NCBI GenBank assembly: GCA_036226585.1
Contig: CP108997.1
Location: 4,340,001 to 4,404,000, forward strand
DNA length: 64,000 nucleotides
Reading direction: 5' to 3'
Source: Streptomyces sp. NBC_00708
GTDB taxonomy: Bacteria; Actinomycetota; Actinomycetes; Streptomycetales; Streptomycetaceae
Shown: piece after piece, positions 1-9,504 of the stretch
Layout of the letters: each line of letters opens with the position of its first letter
Numbering within the stretch: position 1 is the first letter of the stretch
The notes under the pieces: model-generated
The model's database searches: none
Seen by the model: the letters and a program-made list of their open reading frames with translations, nothing else
Told to the model about the DNA's origin: nothing
Made by a program: the position numbers and the translations under genes

Positions 1-274
1 GCTCGAGGACCGCATTGTGGTCCAGCCGCTCGACGCCGAGCAGACCACGGCCTCCGGCCTGGTTATCCCGGACACCGCCAAGGAGAAGCCCCAGGAGGGC
101 GTCGTCCTGGCCGTGGGACCGGGCCGCTTCGAGAACGGCGAGCGCCTGCCGCTCGACGTCAAGACCGGCGATGTCGTGCTGTACAGCAAGTACGGCGGCA
201 CCGAGGTGAAGTACAACGGCGAGGAGTACCTCGTCCTCTCGGCTCGCGACGTGCTCGCGATCATCGAGAAGTAA
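1..274 (+). CDS. groES: GroES co-chaperonin, 5' end cut by window
   Basis: This is the C-terminal 90 residues of the 10-kDa co-chaperonin that caps GroEL and closes the folding chamber in the cytoplasm. The reading frame is already open at base 2 and ends at a TAA at 272-274. The visible part contains the mobile-loop region ([19 protein letters not shown]) and the conserved core with VGPGRFENG and [10 protein letters not shown], which is nearly invariant in Streptomyces. About 12 N-terminal residues lie outside the window, judged from the usual length of about 102. groEL follows after 102 bp on the same strand. The HrcA/CIRCE operator expected upstream in this family would lie before base 1, so regulation cannot be seen here. 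Confidence 0.97.
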   Translation, partial: LEDRIVVQPLDAEQTTASGLVIPDTAKEKPQEGVVLAVGPGRFENGERLPLDVKTGDVVLYSKYGGTEVKYNGEEYLVLSARDVLAIIEK

Positions 275-1997
<1,723 letters not shown>

Positions 1998-1999
<2 letters not shown>

Positions 2000-2033
2000 C
2001 GTGTAGCTTTCGCGCAAGCGTGTAGCTTTCGCG
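1998..2033 (+). repeat. Two 17-bp direct repeats after groEL1
   Basis: A 17-bp unit (AGCGTGTAGCTTTCGCG) starts at 1998, overlapping the groEL1 stop codon, and is repeated exactly at 2017, a period of 19 bp. Function unknown. It precedes the terminator hairpin. Confidence 0.7.
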
Positions 2034-2041
2034 GAAGCGTG

Positions 2042-2074
2042 AGGCCCGGTCCCCCTGTGTGGGGGGCCGGGCCT
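2042..2074 (+). terminator. Rho-independent-like terminator of groES-groEL1
   Basis: AGGCCCGG at 2042 pairs with CCGGGCCT ending at 2074, with additional C/G pairing inside around a TGTGT loop. It lies 43 bp after the groEL1 stop. The U-tract is short (CCTTTCG), as is usual in Streptomyces. Confidence 0.75.
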
Positions 2075-2083
2075 TTCGCGCGT

Positions 2084-2174
2084 CCAGCCTCGCCGGCGTT
2101 TGAGGCGCGGGGGGCCGGGGGCAGCGCCCCCGGCTCCGCCCCGGACCCCGCTCCTCAAACGCCGGAGGGGCTGG
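2084..2174. repeat. Interspersed palindromic repeat, copy 1
   Basis: This intergenic palindrome has a left arm CAGCCTCGCCGGCGTTTGAG and a right arm CTCAAACGCCGGAGGGGCTG, with GC-rich filler between. The same unit recurs at 12040-12157 and 37946-38010. It sits between the convergent groEL1 and dehydrogenase genes and could serve as a two-way terminator. Very similar elements are scattered through many Streptomyces genomes. Confidence 0.8.
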
Positions 2175-2189
2175 GTTGCGCGAAGACCG

Positions 2190-3218
2190 TTACGCCGAGC
2201 GGCCGAGGGCCGCCGGGTGTACCGGGTCCGCGAACGGGCGGCCCGCCGCGTACCGTTCCAGTTCGTCCAGCGCGTGGTCGGTCATGCGGTGCAGCTCGTT
2301 GCCGAGGGAGCCCGCCACGTGCGGGGTGAGGAGCACATTCGGCAGCTCGTACAACGGCGAGTCCGCGGGCGGCAGTTCGGGGTCCGTCACATCCAGTACG
2401 GCGTGCAGCCGGCCCGGGACCAGCTCCCGCAGCAGGGCCGCCTCGTCGATCAGCGAGCCGCGGGCGGTGTTGATCAGCGTCGACCCGGTGCGCATCAGCG
2501 ACAACTGGCGGGCGCCGATCATGTGGTGGGTCTCGGGGAGCTGGGGGGCGTGCACCGAGACGACGTCGGCGCGGGCGCACAGCTCGTCCAGCGAGACCGG
2601 TTCGACGCCGAGGCGCGCCGCCTCCTCCGCGGTGACGAAGGGGTCGTACAGCAGGACCCGCAGGTCGAAGGGGCGGAGCAGCTCGATGACGCGGCGGCCG
2701 ATGCGGGAGGCGCCGACGATGCCCACGGTGCGGTGGTAGTTGCCCGCCCCGTCCAGCTCGGCCCGCCAGTCGTGGTCGGCGCGGACCTCGCGGTAGACGT
2801 GGGCGGAGTGCGGGACGCGCTTGTTGGCGAGGAGGATCGTGGCCAGCGTGTACTCGGCCACGGGCAGGGCGTTGGCCCCGGCCGCCGAGGAGACGGCGAG
2901 GCCGCGTTCCCAGCAGGCGTCCGTGAGGTGGTGCTTGACGGACCCGGCCGCGTGGACGACCGCCTTGAGGCGGGGCGCGGCGGCGAGGACCCGGTCGGTG
3001 AGCGGGGTGGCCCCCCAGCAGGTGAGGAGGACCTCGGCCTCGGCGAGGGCGGCGGCGACACGGGGGTCCGGGCCGGCCAGGTCGTGGGCGACGAGGGCCG
3101 GATCCGTACGGGCGAGGGCCGTGAGCCGTTCGCGGTGGCGCGGCTCGAAGAGGCGCTCGTAGATGTCCGGGCCCATCGCGAGCAGGAGCGAGGGCCGGTG
3201 GGCGGAAGTGGGCTGCAT
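2190..3218 (-). CDS. D-isomer-specific 2-hydroxyacid dehydrogenase family protein
   Basis: This is a cytoplasmic NAD(P)-dependent 2-hydroxyacid/2-ketoacid oxidoreductase (342 aa, normal length). The Rossmann motif is GIVGASRIG at residues 166-174. The family catalytic residues are visible: Arg253 in NTARGS, Glu281 in DPELPP and His300 in TPHVAGS. It is the last gene of the leftward operon binding protein-permease-permease-dehydrogenase, 29 bp after the permease, so it probably acts on the imported sugar or a derived sugar acid. Exact substrate unknown. Start at ATG 3218, with a usable AGGGAG a few bases upstream. Confidence 0.88.
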   Translation of the reverse strand: MQPTSAHRPSLLLAMGPDIYERLFEPRHRERLTALARTDPALVAHDLAGPDPRVAAALAEAEVLLTCWGATPLTDRVLAAAPRLKAVVHAAGSVKHHLTDACWERGLAVSSAAGANALPVAEYTLATILLANKRVPHSAHVYREVRADHDWRAELDGAGNYHRTVGIVGASRIGRRVIELLRPFDLRVLLYDPFVTAEEAARLGVEPVSLDELCARADVVSVHAPQLPETHHMIGARQLSLMRTGSTLINTARGSLIDEAALLRELVPGRLHAVLDVTDPELPPADSPLYELPNVLLTPHVAGSLGNELHRMTDHALDELERYAAGRPFADPVHPAALGRSA

Positions 3219-3247
3219 GGTGGTGGGGCTCCCTAGAACGCGGTGGG

Positions 3248-4102
3248 CTACTTGACGCTGCCGGCGGTGAGTCCGGCCTTCCAGTGCCGCTGAAGGGAGA
3301 CGAAGGCGACGATCAGGGGGATGACGGCGAGGAGGGAACCGGTGACCACGAGCGGGTAGAAGCCGGGCTCGCTGTGGGTGTTGGTGTTCCAGGAGTACAG
3401 CCCGAGGCTCAGCGGGAAGAGCTTGCGGTCCGAGAGCATCACCAGCGGGAGGAAGAAGTTGTTCCAGATCGCGGTGAACTGGAAGAGGAACACCGTCACG
3501 AAGCCCGGCATCATCATCGGCAGCCCGATGGAGAAGAAGGTGCGCAGCTCGCCGGCTCCGTCGATGCGGGCGGCCTCCAGGGCCTCGGCGGGGATGTAGC
3601 CGGCGGAGAAGACCCGGGCGAGGTAGACGCCGAAGGGGTTCACCAGGACGGGGATCAGCACCGACCAGTACGTGTTGACGATCCCGATCTTGCTGGCCAG
3701 CAGGTACATGGGCAGGGCCAGCGCCGTCGTGGGCACGAGCACGCCGAGCAGGACCAGCCCGAACAGCTTCTCCTTGCCCCGGAACTCGTACTTGTCGAAG
3801 GCGTACCCGGCCGCGACGCAGATCAGCGAGCAGACGACGGCGCCGGCTCCCGCGTACAGCAGGCTGTTCCCGTACCAGCGGAAGTAGACGCCGTCCCCGT
3901 AGGACGCGATGTCCGAGAGGTTCTTCGAGAGGTCGAAGCCCTCGAAGGAGAAGGTGTCCCCGGACAGCAGCGAGCCGGTGTCCTTGGTGGCGGCGGTGAC
4001 CAGCCAGATCAGCGGGAAGAGCATGTAGAGGACGGCCAGGAGCAGGGCTCCGTTGACGGCCGCCTTCGACAGCCAGGGGTTCTTGCGGGTCGTGGTGCTC
4101 AT
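3248..4102 (-). CDS. Sugar ABC transporter permease, MalG/UgpE type
   Basis: This is an inner-membrane permease of the CUT1 carbohydrate importer class (284 aa, about six membrane helices). The EAA loop that docks the ATPase is present (EALEAARIDGAGE ... LPMMMPG). The ATG at 4102 was chosen because it overlaps the upstream permease stop by four bases (ATGA), the usual sign of translational coupling. The longer open frame upstream is antisense-like and contains no permease sequence. It pairs with the MalF-type permease and the binding protein. No ATP-binding subunit is encoded nearby. Streptomyces commonly powers such importers with the shared ATPase MsiK, and I infer the same here. Confidence 0.92.
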   Translation of the reverse strand: MSTTTRKNPWLSKAAVNGALLLAVLYMLFPLIWLVTAATKDTGSLLSGDTFSFEGFDLSKNLSDIASYGDGVYFRWYGNSLLYAGAGAVVCSLICVAAGYAFDKYEFRGKEKLFGLVLLGVLVPTTALALPMYLLASKIGIVNTYWSVLIPVLVNPFGVYLARVFSAGYIPAEALEAARIDGAGELRTFFSIGLPMMMPGFVTVFLFQFTAIWNNFFLPLVMLSDRKLFPLSLGLYSWNTNTHSEPGFYPLVVTGSLLAVIPLIVAFVSLQRHWKAGLTAGSVK

Positions 4103-4986
4103 GCGTGCGCGCCCTTCCGGCCGGTGAGGCGGGTGACGACGAAGGACAGCAGGGCGGCGGCGAGCGCGAGGAGTACGGAGGCGGCGGCCGCGAGTCCGAA
4201 GTCGTTGCGGGAGAAGGCCGCGGTGTAGGCGTACATGTTCGGTGTCCAGGAGGAGGAGACGGCGGACCCGGAGCCGGTGTTGAGGATCAGCGGCTCGGTG
4301 AACAGCTGGAGCGAGCCGATGATCGTGAAGAGCACGACCATCAGGACGGAGGAGCGGATCAGCGGGAGCTTGATGCTGAAGGCGATGCGTCCGCCGCCCG
4401 CCCCGTCCACCGTGGCCGCTTCGAGCACCGAGCGGTCGATGGCCTGCAGCGCGGCGTAGAAGATCACCATGTTGTAGCCGAGCCACTCCCACAGCGCGAT
4501 GTTCACGATGGAGGGCAGCGCGCCGCCGGGGGAGAAGAAGTCGAAGCCGATGCCGCCGGAGTGCATCGCGGAGACGACGGGGCTGAGGCCCGGCGTGTAG
4601 AGGTACAGCCAGATCATCGCGGCGATGATGCCGGGCACGGCGTGCGGCAGGAACAGCGCGAGCTGGAAGAACCGCTTGGCGCGGGCGAGCGCCGAGTCGA
4701 GCAGCAGGGCGAGCGCGAGGGCTCCGCCGACCATCAGCGGGATGTAGAGGGCGCAGTAGCCGAGGAGGACGAGGAAGCCGTCGCGGAAGACCCGGTCACC
4801 CAGCGCCGCCGTGTAGTTGCCGAGTCCGGTGAAGACCGTCTCGGAGCCTCCGAAGCCGAGCCCCGACTGCTGTTCGGTGAAGAGGCTGAGCCAGACCGCG
4901 TAGCCGATCGGGATCAGCATCACGGCCGTGAACAGGACGAAGAACGGGGTCAGCAGGGTCGCGGCGGCGCGGGTGCGGGCCTTCAT
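4099..4986 (-). CDS. Sugar ABC transporter permease, MalF/UgpA type
   Basis: This is the second membrane subunit of the importer (295 aa), with a basic N-terminus (MKARTRAA), a first helix at about residues 10-32 and five further hydrophobic segments. The EAA motif reads EAATVDGAGGGR ... IKLPLIRS. It begins 4 bp after the binding-protein stop and overlaps the next permease by 4 bp, so the three transport genes form one translationally tight operon read leftwards. Family and membrane location are secure. The sugar cannot be told from sequence. Confidence 0.92.
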   Translation of the reverse strand: MKARTRAAATLLTPFFVLFTAVMLIPIGYAVWLSLFTEQQSGLGFGGSETVFTGLGNYTAALGDRVFRDGFLVLLGYCALYIPLMVGGALALALLLDSALARAKRFFQLALFLPHAVPGIIAAMIWLYLYTPGLSPVVSAMHSGGIGFDFFSPGGALPSIVNIALWEWLGYNMVIFYAALQAIDRSVLEAATVDGAGGGRIAFSIKLPLIRSSVLMVVLFTIIGSLQLFTEPLILNTGSGSAVSSSWTPNMYAYTAAFSRNDFGLAAAASVLLALAAALLSFVVTRLTGRKGAHA

Positions 4987-4990
4987 CCGG

Positions 4991-6322
4991 TCAGCCCTCG
5001 ACCTTCAGGCCGCGCTTGGACAGCTCGGCGACGGTCGCGTCGTGGGCGGCCTTCACGGCGTCGGGGATGGTGGTGCCGCCCCCGGCGACCTTGCCGAACT
5101 GGTCCTTGAGCGTGGTGTTGGTGGTGCCCATCGAGGGGCCCCAGGTCCAGCCCTGCCTGATGGCGGAGCCGCCGTCCTCGAAGACCTGGTAGATGTCCTG
5201 GCCGCCGTAGAACTTGGTGTCGAACGCCTTCTTCGCGGCCGGGCGCAGGGAGAGCGCGGCCGGGAACGCGCTGGAGGTGCCGGAGGAGATACGGGCCTTG
5301 ATGCCGTCCTCCGTGGTGGTCATCCAGGTGGCGAACTCGACGGCCGCGGCGGCCTTCTCGCTGTTCTTCGGCACGGCGAAGGTGGTGCCGCCGAGCATGC
5401 CGCTGGCGGGCTTGCCGTCCCAGGTCGGGATCGGGGCGACGGCCCACTTGCCGCTCTGCTCGGGCAGCGTGCCGCCGAGGACGCCGCCGCCCCAGGAGGC
5501 GCCGAGGTAGCCGATGGTGCCGCCGGTCTTCAGGGAGTTGGTCCAGGCGGGGGAGAAGGAGGCGTCGCTGCGGACCAGGCCGTCCTTGACCAGGCCCTGC
5601 CAGTAGTCGGCGACCTTGGTGGTGGCGGCGTCGGTGGTGCTGACCTTCCAGGTGTCGCCGTCGGCCTTGAACCACTGGGCGCCGGCCTGCCAGACCATCG
5701 CCTCGAAGGTGGTCGGGTCGTCCGGGAAGAAGGTGCCGATGCGGGCCTTGGAGTCGGCCTTCTTGACCTTCTCGGCGGCGGACTTGAACGCGTCCCAGGT
5801 CTTGGGGACCTCGATGCCGTACTTGGCGAACAGGTCCTTGCGGTAGAAGAAGGCCTGCGGCGCGGCGTCGAAGGGGACGGCCCAGGTCTTGCCGCCGAGG
5901 GTCGTCTGCTCGACGGCCTGCGGAAGGAACTTCTTCCGGGTGTCCTCGGTGAAGTACTTCCCGATGTCCTGGAAGCCGCCCTGGCTGACGTACTCGGGCA
6001 GCTGCGGGTACTCGACGGAGACCAGGTCGGGGGCGTTGCCCGCCTTGATCGCGTTGGAGATCTTGGCGTAGCCGCCGGCGTTGCCGGACGGGGTCTCCTC
6101 GAACGTCACGTGGATGTTCTTGTGCGAGGCGTTGAACGCGTCCACGACCTCCTTGGTGCCCTTGGCCCAGCCCCAGAAGGTGATGTTCACGGGCTTGGCG
6201 GCGGTGCCCGTGCCGCCGCCGCCGTCGGAGTCGTCGCCGCTCCCGCCGCAGGCCGTGACGACGGCGAGGGCGGTGACGGCTCCGGCTATGGAAAGAGTCG
6301 TTCTGCTCCAACTGCGGTTCAC
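4991..6322 (-). CDS. Sugar ABC transporter substrate-binding lipoprotein
   Basis: This is an extracellular solute-binding protein of the CUT1/SBP family-1 type (443 aa). The N-terminus is a lipoprotein signal: basic MNRSWSR, a hydrophobic stretch and the lipobox VVTAC with Cys25, followed by a Gly/Asp/Ser linker. Mature sequence begins with KPVNITFWGWAKGTK, typical of carbohydrate binders. The start is GTG at 6322, supported by AGGAG seven bases upstream. It is the first gene of the importer operon. A good promoter and a repressor-type site lie at 6365-6425. Ligand unknown; the neighbouring hydroxyacid dehydrogenase and DUF2264 protein suggest a plant or algal oligosaccharide or uronic-acid sugar (inference). 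Confidence 0.92.
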   Translation of the reverse strand: MNRSWSRTTLSIAGAVTALAVVTACGGSGDDSDGGGGTGTAAKPVNITFWGWAKGTKEVVDAFNASHKNIHVTFEETPSGNAGGYAKISNAIKAGNAPDLVSVEYPQLPEYVSQGGFQDIGKYFTEDTRKKFLPQAVEQTTLGGKTWAVPFDAAPQAFFYRKDLFAKYGIEVPKTWDAFKSAAEKVKKADSKARIGTFFPDDPTTFEAMVWQAGAQWFKADGDTWKVSTTDAATTKVADYWQGLVKDGLVRSDASFSPAWTNSLKTGGTIGYLGASWGGGVLGGTLPEQSGKWAVAPIPTWDGKPASGMLGGTTFAVPKNSEKAAAAVEFATWMTTTEDGIKARISSGTSSAFPAALSLRPAAKKAFDTKFYGGQDIYQVFEDGGSAIRQGWTWGPSMGTTNTTLKDQFGKVAGGGTTIPDAVKAAHDATVAELSKRGLKVEG

Positions 6323-6364
6323 GGCGTAGCTCCTGAATCAGCGGCGACATTGACGTTGGGCGTG

Positions 6365-6425
6365 ATCCTTGGCCCAGCAATGTCCGAAGTCAAGAGCGAA
6401 AGATTGATTGATCGAGAAAAGATCA
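6365..6425 (-). promoter_or_regulatory. Promoter and candidate operator of the sugar importer operon
   Basis: On the minus strand a -35 TTGACT (6393-6388) and a -10 AAGGAT (6370-6365) are separated by 17 bp. Just upstream of the -35 is GATTGATTGATCGA (6402-6415), followed by a GATC at 6421. The core ATTGATCGA recurs three times in the divergent DUF2264/repressor region at 7616-7673, pointing to a common regulator, most likely the adjacent DeoR/LacI-type protein. Confidence 0.7.
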
Positions 6426-6430
6426 GAACG

Positions 6431-7510
6431 TTATCGAGCGGTCGAAGCCCGCACCCGCAGGCGCGGGAGCAGTGCCAGGTGCTGGCCCGGCTCGTCCTCC
6501 TGCTGCCCGGCGCCGAGCCTGCTGACCAGCAACTCCGTTGCATAGCGACCGATTTGACGCTTGGGCGGGCTGACGGCGGTCAGCGGGATGTCGCCGAGCG
6601 CGGCCACCTCGTCGTCGTACGCGATCACCGCCAGGTCCTCGGGCACGCGCACCCCGAGATCGGACAGCCGCTGGATCAGGTGGATCGCGTCCACGTCGTT
6701 GTGCACCAGCGCGGACGTGGCCCGGCCGGAGACCACCGCGTCGCGCACCTCCCGCACCGCCTCGTCGAAGCGGGCCGGGTCGACCTCGGGGCCGGACGTC
6801 CCGATCATCGCCGGAGCCCCGGTGTGCCCCAGCACCGCCAGCGCGTCCTCGTACCCGGCGCGCACCGCGAGCGCGGTCGGGCTGTCGGCGCGGGCGACGA
6901 GGAGCGGGGTGCCGTGGCCCAGGCCGACCAGATGACGCACGGCGAGAAGGACCCCGTGCCGGTGGTCGGAGCAGACCCGGTCCAGGCCGTCGAGGGGCGA
7001 CCCGGGCGCGGGGGTGCGCTCCAGGAGCACGGTGGGCACCGGCAGCCCGGCCATCCAGTCGCCGTACGCGGCCTGGTCCTCGGCGCCCCGCCAGGCCGGG
7101 GCGATGAGCAGCCCGTCGGCCCCGGAGGCGAGCAGCCCCTCGGCGCGCGCCCGGTCCTCCTCGGGGCGGTAGTCGGAGATCCGCAGGACCAGGCGGGCCC
7201 CGGCGCGGGCCGCCGCCTCGTGCGCCCCGCGGATGACCTCCGCGAAGTAGTACGTCGCCGACGGCGCGATCAGCCCGATCACCGGGCCGCCCGCCGGGCC
7301 GGGCGCGGCGGGGGAGGCGGCGTCCCGGGGCCAGGAGACCGACCCGTGGACGCGGTCGAGCAGCCCGCGCTCGGCCAGCGCCTCGACGTCGCGGCGCACG
7401 GTGACGGGGGAGACCCCCAGCCGGCCGGCCAGATCCGAGACGCGGGCCGAGCCGCGTTCCCGTACCAGGGCCAGAAGTCGGTCGTGACGTTCAGCAGCAC
7501 TCTCGCGCAC
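6431..7510 (-). CDS. Transcriptional repressor, DeoR-type HTH fused to LacI-type sugar-binding domain
   Basis: This is a DNA-binding regulator (359 aa) with an unusual but known layout. Residues 1-55 form a DeoR-type winged helix (RHDRLLALVRERGSARVSDL ... GVSPVTVRRDVEAL). Residues 75-350 resemble the periplasmic-binding-protein fold of LacI/GalR (VIGLIAPSATYYFAEVIRGA, VIAYDDEVAALGDIPLTAV). It should bind a sugar effector and control the flanking importer operon and the divergent DUF2264 gene. Matching sites with core ATTGATCGA occur in both promoters. Its stop lies 108 bp upstream of the importer start on the same strand. Assignment as repressor rather than activator is inferred from the family. 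Confidence 0.88.
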   Translation of the reverse strand: MRESAAERHDRLLALVRERGSARVSDLAGRLGVSPVTVRRDVEALAERGLLDRVHGSVSWPRDAASPAAPGPAGGPVIGLIAPSATYYFAEVIRGAHEAAARAGARLVLRISDYRPEEDRARAEGLLASGADGLLIAPAWRGAEDQAAYGDWMAGLPVPTVLLERTPAPGSPLDGLDRVCSDHRHGVLLAVRHLVGLGHGTPLLVARADSPTALAVRAGYEDALAVLGHTGAPAMIGTSGPEVDPARFDEAVREVRDAVVSGRATSALVHNDVDAIHLIQRLSDLGVRVPEDLAVIAYDDEVAALGDIPLTAVSPPKRQIGRYATELLVSRLGAGQQEDEPGQHLALLPRLRVRASTAR

Positions 7511-7555
7511 GGCGGCGGTCCCCTTGTAGATCGCGATGTGATGGCTCGGCCGGTC

Positions 7556-7673
7556 AGACCCTAGGGTCTCTGGTTCGGGTCAGGCCGGGCTCGCACCGCT
7601 GACCCTAGTGCAGCGTGATCGATTGACGGAAGTTTCGATCATTCGCTACTTCCTCCCTTGACGTTCGATCAAT
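7556..7673. promoter_or_regulatory. Divergent control region with repeated TGATCGA-type sites and a CCTAGG palindrome
   Basis: Between the repressor and the DUF2264 gene lie three matches to the site seen upstream of the importer: TGATCGATTGA (7616-7626), TTTCGATCATT (7633-7643) and GTTCGATCAAT (7663-7673). The last overlaps the spacer of the DUF2264 promoter. Further left is a perfect 14-bp palindrome, AGACCCTAGGGTCT (7556-7569), whose half GACCCTAG recurs at 7601-7608. The first family fits the local regulator. The second has no obvious owner. Confidence 0.6.
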
Positions 7674-7687
7674 CCGCGGTTCAGGAT
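7659..7687 (+). promoter_or_regulatory. Promoter of the DUF2264 gene
   Basis: TTGACG at 7659-7664 and CAGGAT at 7682-7687 have a 17-bp spacer, a good match to vegetative Streptomyces promoters. The gene starts 38 bp downstream with AGGGGAG as ribosome binding site. A TGATCGA-type site lies inside the spacer, where a bound repressor would block polymerase. Confidence 0.65.
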
Positions 7688-7724
7688 TCCTGGCGACGCC
7701 GAAGTCCGCCTCCAGGGGAGCATC

Positions 7725-9485
7725 ATGCCCACGACGAGCCCGTACACGGGACGCACCCGTGCCGACTGGGAGCGGTCGGCCGACCAACTGCTGCTCGCCG
7801 TACGCCCCTACGCCTCACCCCGGCACGGCCGCATCGACCTCCCCGGCCCCCGCCCGAGCTGGTCCGGGCCCCTCTCCGACGGCCTCGAAGGCTACGCCCG
7901 CACCTGGCTGCTCGCCGCGTTCCGGATCGCCGGGGCACGCGGCGAGGACCCGCACGGATTCCTCGGCCGGTACGCCGAAGGGCTCGCCGCCGGTACGTCG
8001 GACCCGGCGGGCGGTCCCGACGCCTGGCCGGGGATGGCCGGCACCCCCCAGGCCGTCGTCGAATCCGCCTCCATCGCCCTCGGCCTGCGCCTCACCCGCC
8101 CCTGGCTCTGGGACACCCTCGACGACGCCACCCGGCAGCGCGCCGTCGACTGGCTGCTCCCCGCCCTCGGCCCGTCCCCGGTGAACAACAACTGGTGGCT
8201 GTTCGGGCTCACCGTCGCGGGCTTCCTCCAGGACGCGGGCATCGAGACCGACCGGGCCCGGCGCACCATCGACCGCGCGCTGGAACGCGTCGAGGACTGG
8301 TACCTGGGCGACGGCTGGTACAGCGACGGCCCCAACCGCTCCTTCGACCACTACAACGCCTGGGCGATGCACTTCTACCCCGTCCTGCACGCCCACCTCG
8401 CGGGCGACCGGGACCTCCTGGAGCGCTACGGCCCCCGGCTGCACCGCCAGCTCGACGACTACAGCCGGATGTTCGGCGCGGACGGCGCCCCCATGCCGTT
8501 CGGCCGCTCCCTCACCTACCGCTTCGCCGCCGCGGCCGCCCCCTGGCTCGGCGCCCTGACCGGGTACACCCCGCTCACCCCGGGCGCCACCCGCCGCCTG
8601 GCCTCCGGCACCCTCGGCTACTTCCTCGACCGGGGCGCCACCGACCGGGACGGCCTCCTCACCCTCGGCTGGCACGGCCCCTACGCGCCCATGCTCCAGA
8701 CGTACTCCGGCCCCGCCTCCCCGTACTGGGCCTCCAAGGGCTTCCTCGGGCTGCTGATGCCCCCGGACCACCCCGTCTGGACGGCCGTCGAGGAGCCGCT
8801 GCCCGCCGAGAGGGAGGACGCCGTGACCGTCCTCGGGCCGACCGGGATGCTCCTCCAGTCCACCGCCGCGGACGGCCTGGTCCGGCTGCACAACCACGGC
8901 TCGAACCACGTGGGCGACGACGAGGACCCCGGCTACGCCCGCTTCGCGTACTCCACCCGTACCGGCCCCACGCACGGCGACGCCGCGCGCGACAACCACT
9001 TCGCGCTGATCCTCGACGGCGCACCCACGGCCCGCCCCACCGCCGGCCCCCTCGGCCCGGCCGCCTCCGCGCACACCCCGCGCCCCGGCATCCGTGTCGT
9101 CTCCGCGACCCTGGTCCACGGCCGCGCGGAGGTCCGCGCGCACCTGGTCACCGGCGCACCCGAGGGCACCCCCGTGCGCCAGACGGGCTGGGCCACGGGC
9201 GACCCGGCGCTCACCGCCCAGCTCCACCCGGTCCACGGCTACGACGGCGAGGCCCGCGAACTGCCCGGCGGGCCCACCATGTTCGGCGAGACCTCCGGAC
9301 TCCTCGCCGTCGACGGCGTCACCACCGGACCCCGGTCCCTCTTCGTGTCCCTCGCCTCGCTCACCGGTGAAGCGGAACCGGCTCCCGTCGCCACCCTCGC
9401 GGACATCCGCGTCCGGAGCCCCCACGAGATCCACGTGACCTGGCACGACGGCACCACCGCCGTACTGCGCCTCCCGGAGGAGTGA
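7725..9485 (+). CDS. DUF2264 domain protein, probable carbohydrate-active enzyme
   Basis: This 586-aa protein matches the DUF2264 family over its length: an N-terminal helical domain with aromatic-rich motifs (NNNWWLFGLTVAGFLQ, DGWYSDGPNRSFDHYNAWAMHFY, SPYWASKGFLGLLMP) and a C-terminal beta-rich domain. No signal peptide is visible, so it should act in the cytoplasm on an imported substrate. From memory, DUF2264 proteins have an alpha/alpha-barrel fold and some are linked to GH154 beta-glucuronidases; I cannot verify that here. It starts at ATG 7725 behind AGGGGAG and is transcribed away from the repressor. Role suggested: hydrolysis of the sugar brought in by the adjacent importer. Confidence 0.8.
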   Translation: MPTTSPYTGRTRADWERSADQLLLAVRPYASPRHGRIDLPGPRPSWSGPLSDGLEGYARTWLLAAFRIAGARGEDPHGFLGRYAEGLAAGTSDPAGGPDAWPGMAGTPQAVVESASIALGLRLTRPWLWDTLDDATRQRAVDWLLPALGPSPVNNNWWLFGLTVAGFLQDAGIETDRARRTIDRALERVEDWYLGDGWYSDGPNRSFDHYNAWAMHFYPVLHAHLAGDRDLLERYGPRLHRQLDDYSRMFGADGAPMPFGRSLTYRFAAAAAPWLGALTGYTPLTPGATRRLASGTLGYFLDRGATDRDGLLTLGWHGPYAPMLQTYSGPASPYWASKGFLGLLMPPDHPVWTAVEEPLPAEREDAVTVLGPTGMLLQSTAADGLVRLHNHGSNHVGDDEDPGYARFAYSTRTGPTHGDAARDNHFALILDGAPTARPTAGPLGPAASAHTPRPGIRVVSATLVHGRAEVRAHLVTGAPEGTPVRQTGWATGDPALTAQLHPVHGYDGEARELPGGPTMFGETSGLLAVDGVTTGPRSLFVSLASLTGEAEPAPVATLADIRVRSPHEIHVTWHDGTTAVLRLPEE

Positions 9486-9504
9486 GGGGCGGTGCCTGCC
9501 GCGC

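Noticed and set aside
2100..3236. Long open frame on the + strand opposite the dehydrogenase gene
   Set aside because: It is antisense to a gene with complete catalytic motifs; high GC leaves the opposite frames open. Its protein is low-complexity Arg/Gly/Ala.
4928..7564. 878-codon + strand frame across the importer and repressor
   Set aside because: It is the antisense shadow of three well-supported minus-strand genes and crosses a promoter region; there is no domain similarity.
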